From contig UCIV01000049.1 of assembly GCA_900472575.1 (NCBI GenBank), positions 1-64,000 on the forward strand: a DNA stretch of 64,000 nt, in the 5' to 3' direction. Under the pieces are notes generated by a model that did not search any database, had not been told where the DNA came from, and saw only the letters and a program-made list of their open reading frames with translations. A program made the translations under genes and the position numbers. This DNA comes from Hyphomicrobiales bacterium. Lineage in GTDB: Bacteria; Pseudomonadota; Alphaproteobacteria; Rhizobiales; Rhizobiaceae. Positions 24,660 through 33,128 of the stretch are shown here, one piece after another. Positions within the stretch are counted from its first letter, which is position 1; every line of letters starts with the position of its first letter.

Positions 24660-24685
24660 GGCGGGATCTCCATGACTATCCCGCC
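24660..24685. promoter_or_regulatory. Inverted repeat between the HAD and SDR genes
   Basis: GGCGGGAT (24660-24667), a 10-base spacer, then ATCCCGCC (24678-24685). It lies 30 bases upstream of the HAD start and 81 bases upstream of the SDR start, so it could be a shared operator or an mRNA-leader hairpin. Confidence 0.35.
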
Positions 24686-24765
24686 AGTGACGCAGGCGCA
24701 AATAATCCCGTGATTTTTTAGCATCCTGGCGTAAGTTTGCCGCGGGACATCAAAGGGAGGATCAT

Positions 24766-25536
24766 TTGACATACCCATCCGTAAGCCATGCCGATCTCAA
24801 TGGACGTGGCGTCTTGATTACCGGCGGCGGCTCGGGGATCGGCGCAGCACTTGTCGAAGGTTTCGTCAAACAGGGCGCCAGGGTCGCGTTCATCGATATC
24901 GCCGAGGAACCTAGCCGGGAGCTGGTCGAGGGACTGGCAAAAGACGCGGACCACAAACCGGTATTTGTCCGAGCAGACCTTTCCAACGTGGACGAGTCTC
25001 AAGCCGCCGTCCTCGAAGCTGCCCAGCGCCTGGGCTCGCTTTCCGTTCTGGTCAACAATGCAGGCTGGGACGACCGGCATGAAATGGCGGAAGTTACCGA
25101 GGACTATTGGGACAAAAGCCAGGCGATCAACCTGAAGCAGATGTTCTTCGTTTCGCAGGCGGCCGTGCCGTTCATCAAAGAAGCGGGCGGCGGGGCGATC
25201 GTCAATTTCTCGTCGATCTCCTATCTGCTCAATACCGGCCGCATGCCGGCCTATACGACGGCCAAGGCCGGCATTATCGGGCTGACCAAGAGCCTTGCCG
25301 GAAAGCTTGGTCCAGGCAATATCCGGGTAAATGCGATCCTTCCCGGCATGATCATTACCGAAAGACAGAAGCGCCTGTGGCTGACGGATGAAAGCATCGC
25401 CGCAATGATCGACCGGCAATGCCTGAAGCGAACGCTCGACGGAACCGATCTTGTCGGCCCTTGCCTGTTCCTCGCCTCAGACGCCTCCGCCGCCATGACC
25501 TCGCAGACGCTGGTCATCGACGGCGGAACGCTTTGA
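24766..25536 (+). CDS. Short-chain dehydrogenase/reductase
   Basis: Classical SDR of 256 residues, NAD(P)-dependent. The cofactor motif is TGGGSGIG near residue 20, the structural motif is NNAG, and the catalytic Ser-Tyr-Lys set is in SSISYLL...YTTAK near residues 142-160. The acidic end of the second strand (FIDIAEEP) favours NAD over NADP. The substrate is unknown; sugar or polyol dehydrogenases of rhizobia have similar sequence. The start is TTG at 24766 with AAAGGGAGG five bases ahead. Confidence 0.88.
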   Translation: MTYPSVSHADLNGRGVLITGGGSGIGAALVEGFVKQGARVAFIDIAEEPSRELVEGLAKDADHKPVFVRADLSNVDESQAAVLEAAQRLGSLSVLVNNAGWDDRHEMAEVTEDYWDKSQAINLKQMFFVSQAAVPFIKEAGGGAIVNFSSISYLLNTGRMPAYTTAKAGIIGLTKSLAGKLGPGNIRVNAILPGMIITERQKRLWLTDESIAAMIDRQCLKRTLDGTDLVGPCLFLASDASAAMTSQTLVIDGGTL

Positions 25537-25540
25537 TCAA

Positions 25541-25581
25541 AATAAAAATGCCGCGCGGACGGAGAGAGATGTCCGCGCGGC
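25541..25581 (-). terminator. Intrinsic terminator of the RND efflux operon
   Basis: A perfect 11-base stem GCCGCGCGGAC/GTCCGCGCGGC (25550-25560 and 25571-25581). Read on the minus strand it is followed by ATTTTTATTTTG. It lies 10 bases beyond the RND transporter stop. It also sits just after the convergent SDR gene, which may use it weakly. Confidence 0.8.
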
Positions 25582-25590
25582 CTGTGCGCC

Positions 25591-28500
25591 CTACTCTGCC
25601 GGGGAGAGAGCAGGCGCAACCTCGGTGCCATGGCTGCGCAGCGGACGGTTACCCGTTAGAAGCCGTGCCAGGATGTAGAAGACCGGTGTCATGAAAATAC
25701 CGAAGAAGGTGACGCCGATCATGCCGGAGAAGACGGCAACACCCATGGCGGCACGCATTTCCGCACCCGCACCGGTCGAGATGACCAGCGGCACAACGCC
25801 CATGATGAACGCCATCGACGTCATCAGGATCGGGCGAAGACGCAGCCGGCTCGCTTCCACCGCAGCCTCGAAGGGCTTGCGTCCGGCAAGTTCGAGTTCT
25901 CGGGCGAATTCCACGATCAGGATCGCGTTCTTCGCCGACAGCCCCACCAGCACCACCAATCCGATCTGGGTGAAGATGTTGTTGTCGCCACCGGTCAGCC
26001 ACACGCCCGTCAACGCTGCAAGCACGCCCATCGGCACGATCATGATGATCGCGATCGGCAAGGTCAGGCTCTCATACTGGGCAGCCAGAACGAGATAGAC
26101 GAGCAGCAGGGCGAGCGGGAAGACGATGAGGCTCGAATTGCCGGCAAGGATCTGCTGGTAGGTCAGGTCCGTCCATTCGAAGTCGATACCCGATGGCAGC
26201 GTTTCGGCGAGGATCTTGGTGATCGCAGCCTCCGCCTGTCCCGACGAATAACCCGGTGCCGGAGCGCCGTTGATATCCGATGACAGAAAGCCGTTGTAAC
26301 GGGTCGTCCGTTCCGGACCAGCCGATGCATCGACCTTCAGAAGCGCCGAGAGCGGGATCATCTCGCCCGACTGCGAACGGACCTTCAACTGGCCGATATC
26401 CTCGGCCTTGGCGCGATACTGCGCATCGGCCTGGACGCGGACGCTGTAGGTGCGGCCGAAGGCGTTGAAGTCGTTCACATAGAGCGAACCGAGATAGATC
26501 TGCAGCGTCTCGAACACATCCGTGACGGAAACTCCGAGCTGCTCTGCACGAGCACGATCAAGGTCGGCATAGAGCTGCGGCACGTTGATCTGGAAGCTTG
26601 AGAACACGCCCGTCAGTTCCGGTGCAGCCATGGCCTTTGCCATGACGGCCTTGGTTGCCTCGTCGAGGGCCTCGTAACCGTAGCCGGCCCGATCCTCGAT
26701 CTGCAGCTTGAAGCCGCCCGTCGTGCCGAGACCGTTGACTGGCGGCGGCGGGAACATGGCGATGAACGCATCCTGGATACCGGCATATTTCTGGTTCAGC
26801 GCCATGGCGATGGCGCCACCGGAAAGGTCCGGCGTCTTGCGCTTGTCGAAATCGTCAAGCACGGCGAACACGATGCCCGAGTTGGAGCCGATGGTGAAAC
26901 CGTTGATCGACAGGCCCGGGAAGGCGATCGCATGTTCGACGCCCGGCTGTTCCATGGCGATATCGCTCATCCGCTTGATCACGTCTTCCGTACGGTCGAG
27001 CGTTGCACCATCGGGCAGTTGTGCGAAGCCGATCAGATACTGCTTGTCCTGCGCCGGCACGAAACCGCCCGGCACGGCACTGAACATGCCGTAGGTAGCA
27101 CCGACCAGCGCCAGATAGATCACCATCACGATGCTCTTGCGCGACAGAAGCCCGCCGACCGAGCGGCCGTAGCCGTTTGCCGCCTTACCGAAACCTCGGT
27201 TGAAGCCACGGAAGAACCAGCCAAAGATCTTGTCCATGCCGCGCGTCAACCAATCTTTCGGCGCATGGTGATCCTTCAGGAGAAGGGCCGCCAGAGCCGG
27301 AGACAAGGTCAGCGAGTTGATCGCGGAAATGACAGTCGAGATGGCGATCGTCAGCGCGAACTGGCGATAGAACTGACCCGACAGGCCGGTGATGAAGGCA
27401 AGCGGAACGAAGACCGCGACCAGAACCAGCGCAATCGCGATGATCGGACCCGACACTTCGCTCATCGCCTTGTATGTCGCCTCGCGGGGACTTAGACCAT
27501 TTTCGATATTTCGCTCGACGTTTTCGACCACCACGATAGCGTCGTCGACGACGATACCGATCGCCAGCACGAGACCAAACAGGGTCAGCGCGTTGATCGA
27601 GAAACCGAAGGCATACATGACCGCAAACGTGCCGATGACCGAGACCGGAACCGCGATCAGCGGAATGATCGAGGCGCGCCATGTCTGCAGGAAGATGATG
27701 ACGACGAGAACGACCAGCGCGATCGCTTCGAGAAGCGTATCGAGAACCTTTTCGATCGACGAACGCACGAACTTGGTCGTGTCGTAGACGATCTCGTATT
27801 TCACGCCTTCCGGCATCGCCTTCTGCAATTCGTCCATGGTGGAACGAACCTGGTCGGCGATTTCAATCGCGTTGGAGCCCGGCGCCTGGAGAACCGGGAT
27901 TGCAACGGCCGGCTGGCCGTCGAGAAGCGACCGCAGCGAATAATCGGCAGCGCCGAGTTCGATACGGGCAACATCGCGCAGACGGGTGATCTCGCCGTTG
28001 GAACCGGTCTTGACGATGATATTGCCGAATTGTTCCGGCGTCGTAAGGCGGCCCTGGGCATTGACGTTCAGCTGCAGGTCCACACCCGGAACCGTCGGCG
28101 AGGCGCCGATTGTGCCGGCGGCTGCCTGCACGTTCTGTCCACGGATTGCATCGGTAATGTCGCTGGCCGCCAGCGAAAGCGCTGCGGCCTTCTGCGGATC
28201 GATCCAGATGCGCATCGAATAGTCACCGGCACCAAAAATCTGCACCTGGCCGACGCCTTCGATACGGGCCAGACGATCCTTGATGTTGAGCGTCGCATAG
28301 TTGCGCAGATAGGTCAGGTCATAACGGTCGGTATCTGAGACCAGATTGACCACCATGATGAAGTCCGGCGAGCTTTTCACCGTCGTGATGCCGAGCGCAC
28401 GCACTTCCGTCGGCAGGCGAGGTTCCGCCTGGCTGACGCGGTTTTGTACCAGCTGCTGCGCCTTGTCGGGGTCGGTGCCGAGCTTGAAGGTGACGGTCAG

Positions 28501-28773
28501 CGTCATGACGCCGTCGGACGTCGCCTGGCTGGACATGTAAAGCATGTCCTCGACGCCGTTGATCTGCTCTTCGAGCGGCGTTGCGACGGTTTCGGCGATG
28601 ACCTTCGGGTTTGCACCCGGATAGGTCGCCTTCACGACCACAGATGGCGGCACGACATTCGGATATTCCGAGATCGGCAACGATCGCAGTCCCAGCAGGC
28701 CGGCAACCACGATGAGAATGGATAGGACCCCGGCAAACACCGGTCGGTCGATAAAGAAGCGGGATATGTTCAT
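25591..28773 (-). CDS. RND multidrug efflux transporter (HAE1, AcrB/MexF-like)
   Basis: Inner-membrane proton-driven drug exporter of 1060 residues. It starts MNISRFFIDRPVFAGVLSI, the typical HAE1 N-terminus, and carries the paired aspartates of the proton relay in GIVVDDAIVVVENVERN near residue 405. Two large periplasmic loops and twelve membrane helices are evident, as well as the C-terminal GLSAKNAILIVEFA repeat of the proton-relay helix. AGGAGAGAGGG precedes the ATG at 28773. It follows its adaptor gene by 119 bases. No outer-membrane channel gene is in the operon, so a TolC elsewhere must serve. Confidence 0.95.
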   Translation of the reverse strand: MNISRFFIDRPVFAGVLSILIVVAGLLGLRSLPISEYPNVVPPSVVVKATYPGANPKVIAETVATPLEEQINGVEDMLYMSSQATSDGVMTLTVTFKLGTDPDKAQQLVQNRVSQAEPRLPTEVRALGITTVKSSPDFIMVVNLVSDTDRYDLTYLRNYATLNIKDRLARIEGVGQVQIFGAGDYSMRIWIDPQKAAALSLAASDITDAIRGQNVQAAAGTIGASPTVPGVDLQLNVNAQGRLTTPEQFGNIIVKTGSNGEITRLRDVARIELGAADYSLRSLLDGQPAVAIPVLQAPGSNAIEIADQVRSTMDELQKAMPEGVKYEIVYDTTKFVRSSIEKVLDTLLEAIALVVLVVIIFLQTWRASIIPLIAVPVSVIGTFAVMYAFGFSINALTLFGLVLAIGIVVDDAIVVVENVERNIENGLSPREATYKAMSEVSGPIIAIALVLVAVFVPLAFITGLSGQFYRQFALTIAISTVISAINSLTLSPALAALLLKDHHAPKDWLTRGMDKIFGWFFRGFNRGFGKAANGYGRSVGGLLSRKSIVMVIYLALVGATYGMFSAVPGGFVPAQDKQYLIGFAQLPDGATLDRTEDVIKRMSDIAMEQPGVEHAIAFPGLSINGFTIGSNSGIVFAVLDDFDKRKTPDLSGGAIAMALNQKYAGIQDAFIAMFPPPPVNGLGTTGGFKLQIEDRAGYGYEALDEATKAVMAKAMAAPELTGVFSSFQINVPQLYADLDRARAEQLGVSVTDVFETLQIYLGSLYVNDFNAFGRTYSVRVQADAQYRAKAEDIGQLKVRSQSGEMIPLSALLKVDASAGPERTTRYNGFLSSDINGAPAPGYSSGQAEAAITKILAETLPSGIDFEWTDLTYQQILAGNSSLIVFPLALLLVYLVLAAQYESLTLPIAIIMIVPMGVLAALTGVWLTGGDNNIFTQIGLVVLVGLSAKNAILIVEFARELELAGRKPFEAAVEASRLRLRPILMTSMAFIMGVVPLVISTGAGAEMRAAMGVAVFSGMIGVTFFGIFMTPVFYILARLLTGNRPLRSHGTEVAPALSPAE

Positions 28774-28869
28774 CTTGAAAGCCCTCTCTCCTGGGCGACG
28801 TTCAGGGCGCAAAAGGCCCCTGCGCCCGCAGTGCTATGCCGCGGGCGATCGTTTGGTTCAGTGTTGGAA

Positions 28870-28887
28870 GGGCCGGTCAACCGGCCC
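28870..28887 (-). other. Intercistronic hairpin between adaptor and transporter
   Basis: GGGCCGGT-CA-ACCGGCCC, an 8-base stem with a 2-base loop, starting just after the adaptor stop. There is no long T run, so it may limit or process the operon mRNA and not end it. Confidence 0.4.
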
Positions 28888-28892
28888 GATTG

Positions 28893-30077
28893 TTACTTCG
28901 AGGCGAGTTTCGCTTCGTCTTGTGGATCGACCGTTGCGCCGGGGCGCACGCGCTGCAATCCGTTGACGATGATGCGGTCGCCGGCATTAAGGCCTTTTTC
29001 GACAATCCTCATGCCATCAATGGCTTCACCCAGTTCGACCGGGCGGTAGGCGACGGTGTTCTTGCCGTCGACCACGAGAACGAACTTCTTGTCCTGGTCA
29101 TTGCCGAGGGCCCGTTCACTGACGAGAACGCGGTTCATCGGCTCAGACTCACCCATGCGCACCCGCACGAACTGACCTGGGATCAGCCTGCCGCCCGGAT
29201 TGCCAAACACCGCCCTCACCCGGATCGTGCCGGTACCGGCCGCCACCTGGTTATCGATGAGCTGCAGATGCCCCTTGATGGCTTCTGAGCCGGGAGCCAG
29301 CGTTACGATTTCTACCGGAACCTGATCGATTGCCGGCTGGCCATCGGCGAGCGGCAGTTCGGCGAGCGTGCGGGTCACCAGCTGCTCGTCGGCATCGAAG
29401 CTCGCATAGATCGGATCGGCGGAAACCAGCGTCGTCAGCGGTGCCGAGGCAGAACCGCCCGCAACCAGATTGCCGACCGTTACCTCGATCTTGCCGACAC
29501 GTCCGGCAATCGGTGCCTTGATTTCGGTGTAACCGAGATTGAGTTCAGCGACACGAAGTGCGGCCTTGGCCGACTGGAGATTGGCCTTGGCTTCGCGCTG
29601 CGTGCTCTGCCGCTGCGCCAGATCGCTTTGCGAGATCGTGTTGCGCGAAAGAAGCGTATTGCCCCGTTCAAGTTCGGTTTCGGCATAGGCGAGCTTTGCT
29701 TCAGCCGAGGCAACGGAGCCTTCCGCTTCAGCGACTGCCGCCATGTAAGGCTCGGGATCGAGGGTCACCAAGAGGTCACCGGCCTTGACCAGCCCGCCTT
29801 CACGGAAATGGACGGACTTGACCTCGCCGGCTACGCGCGGACGAACGTCAACGCGATCGACGGCTTCCAGACGGCCGGAAAATTCCTGCCACGTGCCGAC
29901 CTTGCGGGGCTGCACGGTGGCAACAGTGACCGGAATGGCGGCAGGCGCTGCAGCCTCCGCAGGCGAGGCCGCGTTGGCGCCGTTCGGCATGTCGAAATAG
30001 AAGGCTGCGCCTGCAATAAGCACAGAGGTCGTCAGGCCGGCGCCCAACAGGGCCCAGCGGGGTGTCTTCGATGTCAT
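28893..30077 (-). CDS. RND efflux periplasmic adaptor (membrane fusion protein)
   Basis: Membrane fusion protein of 394 residues linking the RND transporter to the outer membrane channel. A single N-terminal membrane anchor/signal segment (LLGAGLTTSVLIAGAAFYF) is followed by the lipoyl half-motif GRLEAVDRVDVRPRVAGEVK, a coiled-coil hairpin of about 60 residues (VAEAEGSVASAEAKL... with glutamate and alanine heptads), the second lipoyl half (YTEIKAPIAGRVGKIEV), and beta-barrel and membrane-proximal domains. AAGGAGTTCACA precedes the ATG. It sits between the alpha/beta hydrolase and the transporter. Confidence 0.93.
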   Translation of the reverse strand: MTSKTPRWALLGAGLTTSVLIAGAAFYFDMPNGANAASPAEAAAPAAIPVTVATVQPRKVGTWQEFSGRLEAVDRVDVRPRVAGEVKSVHFREGGLVKAGDLLVTLDPEPYMAAVAEAEGSVASAEAKLAYAETELERGNTLLSRNTISQSDLAQRQSTQREAKANLQSAKAALRVAELNLGYTEIKAPIAGRVGKIEVTVGNLVAGGSASAPLTTLVSADPIYASFDADEQLVTRTLAELPLADGQPAIDQVPVEIVTLAPGSEAIKGHLQLIDNQVAAGTGTIRVRAVFGNPGGRLIPGQFVRVRMGESEPMNRVLVSERALGNDQDKKFVLVVDGKNTVAYRPVELGEAIDGMRIVEKGLNAGDRIIVNGLQRVRPGATVDPQDEAKLASK

Positions 30078-30151
30078 TGTGAACTCCTTCAGCCTTGGGA
30101 AGGGCTGTTATCGTTTCCTGGAACTAGAAATATGGGCAGAAACTGCTGACC

Positions 30152-30949
30152 TCAGCTCGTCAACTGACGAACGAAGGTCGAAAACTCCGTGCAGAGCCCG
30201 GCTAACCAGGCTCCGCCAACGCCGTGATACAGGCCCGTCCAGCCGCTGCCGGCGGGCAATACACGCTTGGTGACACTCACCCCTGCCCCGGAAAGCTTGT
30301 CGGCATAACCGAGTGCTTCGTCGCGCAAAGGATCGTCGTCAGATGTCATGACCAGCGCCGGTGCGACACCCGATAACCGCGAACACAGACAGGGCGCGGC
30401 GTAAGGGTGCTGCATCGAGCAGGCGGAACCGAGATAATGGCTCCATCCGTCCGACCAGCGTTCACGCATGCCGATCTCGTCGGCACCGCGGATCGAGGCC
30501 GATGTCATCATCGGGTCGATCATGGGGGAGAGCAGAACCTGCCCGGTAAGCCGGCCCGGCATCTGGTCCCTTGCCTTCAACGCGGCTCCTGCGGCAACAT
30601 TGCCGCCAGCCTCGTCGCCGGCAATCAGCAGGGGCGACTTGCCCTTGCCATAGTCGTTCAGCTTCTTGCTGAGGCCATAGAGCGCAAGGAACGCGCACTC
30701 CATGGCCTTTGGGAATACATTGCCCGAAACGCGCCCGTAATCGGCTTCGACCACGACCGCGCCGGCGTCTTCAAGAGCGCTGATCACTGGCCGCGGAGCG
30801 TTTTCGTCTACTGGCGTCTGAAATGCATCACCCTTCAGGTAGAGCACGACCGGCGGCTTGCCGCCCTGCACATTGCCCTTGTGAATGCGCACGGGGATAG
30901 CGGCCTTCCAAGGCCCATCAATCTCCAATGTTTCCCAGCGCAGCGACAT
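30152..30949 (-). CDS. Alpha/beta hydrolase fold protein lacking the serine nucleophile
   Basis: A 265-residue protein of the hormone-sensitive-lipase branch of the alpha/beta hydrolase fold. The nucleophile elbow, usually GDSAGG, reads GDEAGGN (residues 111-117), with glutamate at the nucleophile position. The oxyanion HGGG motif is replaced by LKGDAF (38-43). The acid loop (MTSDDDPLRDEA) and a C-terminal histidine in GLYHGVGG remain. It is therefore probably not an ordinary esterase and may be a binding or regulatory protein. It is first on the strand that carries the efflux adaptor (75-base gap), divergent from the LysR regulator. Confidence 0.75.
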   Translation of the reverse strand: MSLRWETLEIDGPWKAAIPVRIHKGNVQGGKPPVVLYLKGDAFQTPVDENAPRPVISALEDAGAVVVEADYGRVSGNVFPKAMECAFLALYGLSKKLNDYGKGKSPLLIAGDEAGGNVAAGAALKARDQMPGRLTGQVLLSPMIDPMMTSASIRGADEIGMRERWSDGWSHYLGSACSMQHPYAAPCLCSRLSGVAPALVMTSDDDPLRDEALGYADKLSGAGVSVTKRVLPAGSGWTGLYHGVGGAWLAGLCTEFSTFVRQLTS

Positions 30950-31087
30950 AGCGTTTCTTCCGTTTTAGCCACAGGTCTTGCGGCGAATTCGTATTCAGAT
31001 ATTATTGTTCGGGATCGCAAGCGCAATACGCCTCGATCGGCAACACTTTTCCAAATTCATGGATAATCGCGTCGCAAGGAGAATTCC

Positions 31088-32023
31088 ATGGACCAGCTAT
31101 CGGCAATGCGTGTTTTCGTGAGGGTCGTCGAGACCGGGAATTTCACCCGTGCGGCGACGACGCTCAACATCCCGAAAACCACCGTCACCAACATGGTGCA
31201 GGCACTTGAGGCGCATCTGCAGACCACTCTGCTCAACCGCACGACGCGGCGCGTCATGGTGACGACGGACGGCGCCCTCTATTACGAGCGGGCGATCCAG
31301 ATCCTCGCCGATATAGCCGAGCTCGATGGTAGTCTCTCGACCTCTCAGACACAGCCCAGCGGCCGTGTTCGCCTGGAAATGGCAGGCGCCTTTGCCGACC
31401 TCCTGATCATCCCGCACTTGTGCGATTTTCATGAACGATATCCGTTGATTAAGCTCGACATCGGCGTGGGTGACCGGCTGGTGGATTACATTGCAGAAAA
31501 CGTCGACTGCGCGCTACGCGGAGGCACCCCGACGGACCAGTCGCTGATTGTTCGAAAGGTCGGAGAAATCGGCATGCAAGCCTATGCCGCTCCGCTCTAT
31601 CTGGAAAAAATGGGCGAGCCGGCGCATCCGACAGACCTCAATAACGGTCACCGCTGTGTCGGATATCTGCAGGCGCCGTCCGGAAAAATCATGCAGATGA
31701 GTTTCACGCGCGGCGGCGAGGAAATCGAGATCGATCCGAACTACATCGTCTCCGTCAACGACGCCCGCTCCTATCTGGATGCGGCAATCGCCGGTGTCGG
31801 TGTCGCCCAGGTGCCGCGCTTCATGGCCCACAAGGCCCTGCAGGAGGGTAAGCTTGTGCCGATTCTATCGGACTGGGCCTGCGAGAGCTTCCCACTCTAC
31901 ATCGTCTATCCACAGACACGCCATCTCAGCAACAAAGTACGTGTCGTCGTCGATTGGCTTGCCAAACGCGTACAGACCTTGAAGGTCGAGGAAAACCGTA
32001 TGTTCATGCGTGAGGCAAGCTGA
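31088..32023 (+). CDS. LysR family transcriptional regulator
   Basis: LysR regulator of 311 residues. The N-terminal winged helix-turn-helix covers about residues 1-60 (MRVFVRVVETGNFTRAATTL, then TTVTNMVQALEAHL), followed by the linker helix and the periplasmic-binding-type effector domain. AAGGAGAA precedes the ATG at 31088. It is divergent from the hydrolase-adaptor-transporter operon, so it is the likely regulator of that efflux system, in the way MexT-type LysR proteins control RND pumps. The inducer is unknown. Confidence 0.88.
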   Translation: MDQLSAMRVFVRVVETGNFTRAATTLNIPKTTVTNMVQALEAHLQTTLLNRTTRRVMVTTDGALYYERAIQILADIAELDGSLSTSQTQPSGRVRLEMAGAFADLLIIPHLCDFHERYPLIKLDIGVGDRLVDYIAENVDCALRGGTPTDQSLIVRKVGEIGMQAYAAPLYLEKMGEPAHPTDLNNGHRCVGYLQAPSGKIMQMSFTRGGEEIEIDPNYIVSVNDARSYLDAAIAGVGVAQVPRFMAHKALQEGKLVPILSDWACESFPLYIVYPQTRHLSNKVRVVVDWLAKRVQTLKVEENRMFMREAS

Positions 32024-32043
32024 CGGACAGCCTGCTTTGCGGG

Positions 32044-32763
32044 TTAGCCGTAGGGAGACGTGCAGGCCCGGCGTGGACCACCGTCGAGAGGCTGGTAGCT
32101 ATTGTCTTCACTTCGATATGAGCGGTAGCGCTCGTGGCACCATGCCTCGTGCGTGCCGATGGGCATCGACCTCACGTCTGCGATCTGCTGCCCCTGCGAT
32201 GCCATGACGACAGACGACGCTACAGCAATATTCTTCGCCGGCTCACGCCCACCGTCAGCGAACAAGTCCGTTGCCGGCTGGACGGAAGCGGTGTCCATGA
32301 CAGGTGACACGCATTCCCTTCGTGGACCGCCGCCATAGGGTTGATAACTGTTATCCTCGACCTGATAGGATCGGTAACGAGCAAGACACCAATCCGCATG
32401 CCCGGCATCAAGCTGCGCAGTAACCGTCGCGGCGCTATCGACCGGCTGGGCAGCCTCTGCAGCATTTTCCGTGATGTCCGGTGTCTTCGAACCCCGCTCC
32501 TCGCTACGGGCGAAGGAAGCGGTTTCCACGTCTCCATCGGTCGGCGCGACGTAGGCAGCCACCTGAACGCCTTCGATGCGCTCGTAGCCCTGTTTGGCTG
32601 GATCGACGGAAGTCGGCCTGGACGTCCACAAGTCGGGCGTTTCCATGTGGGCGAAATGATACGGCTCATAGTCTCGGGTGGCATAAGCCACGACAACAAG
32701 GCCTGCGACGAACAGAATCACCGCACATACGATTGTTGAGACAAGAGTAAAAATCGCGCGCAC
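32044..32763 (-). CDS. Membrane-anchored protein with two BA14K-type motifs
   Basis: BA14K-family protein of 239 residues. A single hydrophobic segment at about residues 5-27 anchors it, followed by a low-complexity acidic/Ala-rich region. The BA14K motif (W-C, RYRSY, aromatic, G-x-RR-x-C) occurs twice: WCLARYRSYQVEDNSY with GGGPRREC (about 125-151) and WCHERYRSYRSEDNSY with GGPRRAC (about 208-234), an 83-residue period. Most family members have a single copy. The Brucella founder protein is an immunoreactive lectin-like surface protein; function here is unknown. The start is GTG at 32763. It is convergent with the LysR gene. Confidence 0.75.
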   Translation of the reverse strand: MRAIFTLVSTIVCAVILFVAGLVVVAYATRDYEPYHFAHMETPDLWTSRPTSVDPAKQGYERIEGVQVAAYVAPTDGDVETASFARSEERGSKTPDITENAAEAAQPVDSAATVTAQLDAGHADWCLARYRSYQVEDNSYQPYGGGPRRECVSPVMDTASVQPATDLFADGGREPAKNIAVASSVVMASQGQQIADVRSMPIGTHEAWCHERYRSYRSEDNSYQPLDGGPRRACTSPYG

Positions 32764-32828
32764 GCCGAACAGCCCATAAAGATTGGAATTGCCGGTAAAA
32801 TGCGCGGAAAGCCGAAGAAGTTCCGATC

Positions 32829-32850
32829 GCCGAAAACTTTGTTTTCAGCG
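32829..32850 (-). other. Hairpin downstream of tRNA-Lys
   Basis: CGCCGAAAAC-TTT-GTTTTCAGCG, with one G-T pair, 36 bases beyond the tRNA 3' end on the minus strand. It lacks a following T run, so it may be a processing or weak termination structure. Confidence 0.35.
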
Positions 32851-32885
32851 ATAAACTATTGTCATATATTTGTTTTAAGAAGAGA

Positions 32886-32961
<76 letters not shown>

Positions 32962-33005
32962 GTAACCAACCGCTTCAGTGGCCTGCGCCGTTGGTGTGAG
33001 TGGCC

Positions 33006-33033
33006 GTATAAAGAGCTTCTTTTGGCTTGTCTA
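33006..33033 (-). promoter_or_regulatory. Promoter candidate for tRNA-Lys
   Basis: On the minus strand TAGACA and TTATAC are separated by 16 bases. The -10 ends about 45 bases before the mature tRNA 5' end. Confidence 0.45.
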
Positions 33034-33128
33034 GCGGCCAAAATGATTTTCTTTGTGCAACTGCTCAAAAAAATCACCGCTCTCGATGGAAAGCCTTATT
33101 TCGTGGGACTTCCCGCCCTGATTATTTT

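Noticed and set aside
32829..32850. Intrinsic terminator of tRNA-Lys
   Set aside because: The stem is good but no T run follows on the minus strand; recorded as a hairpin of unknown use.
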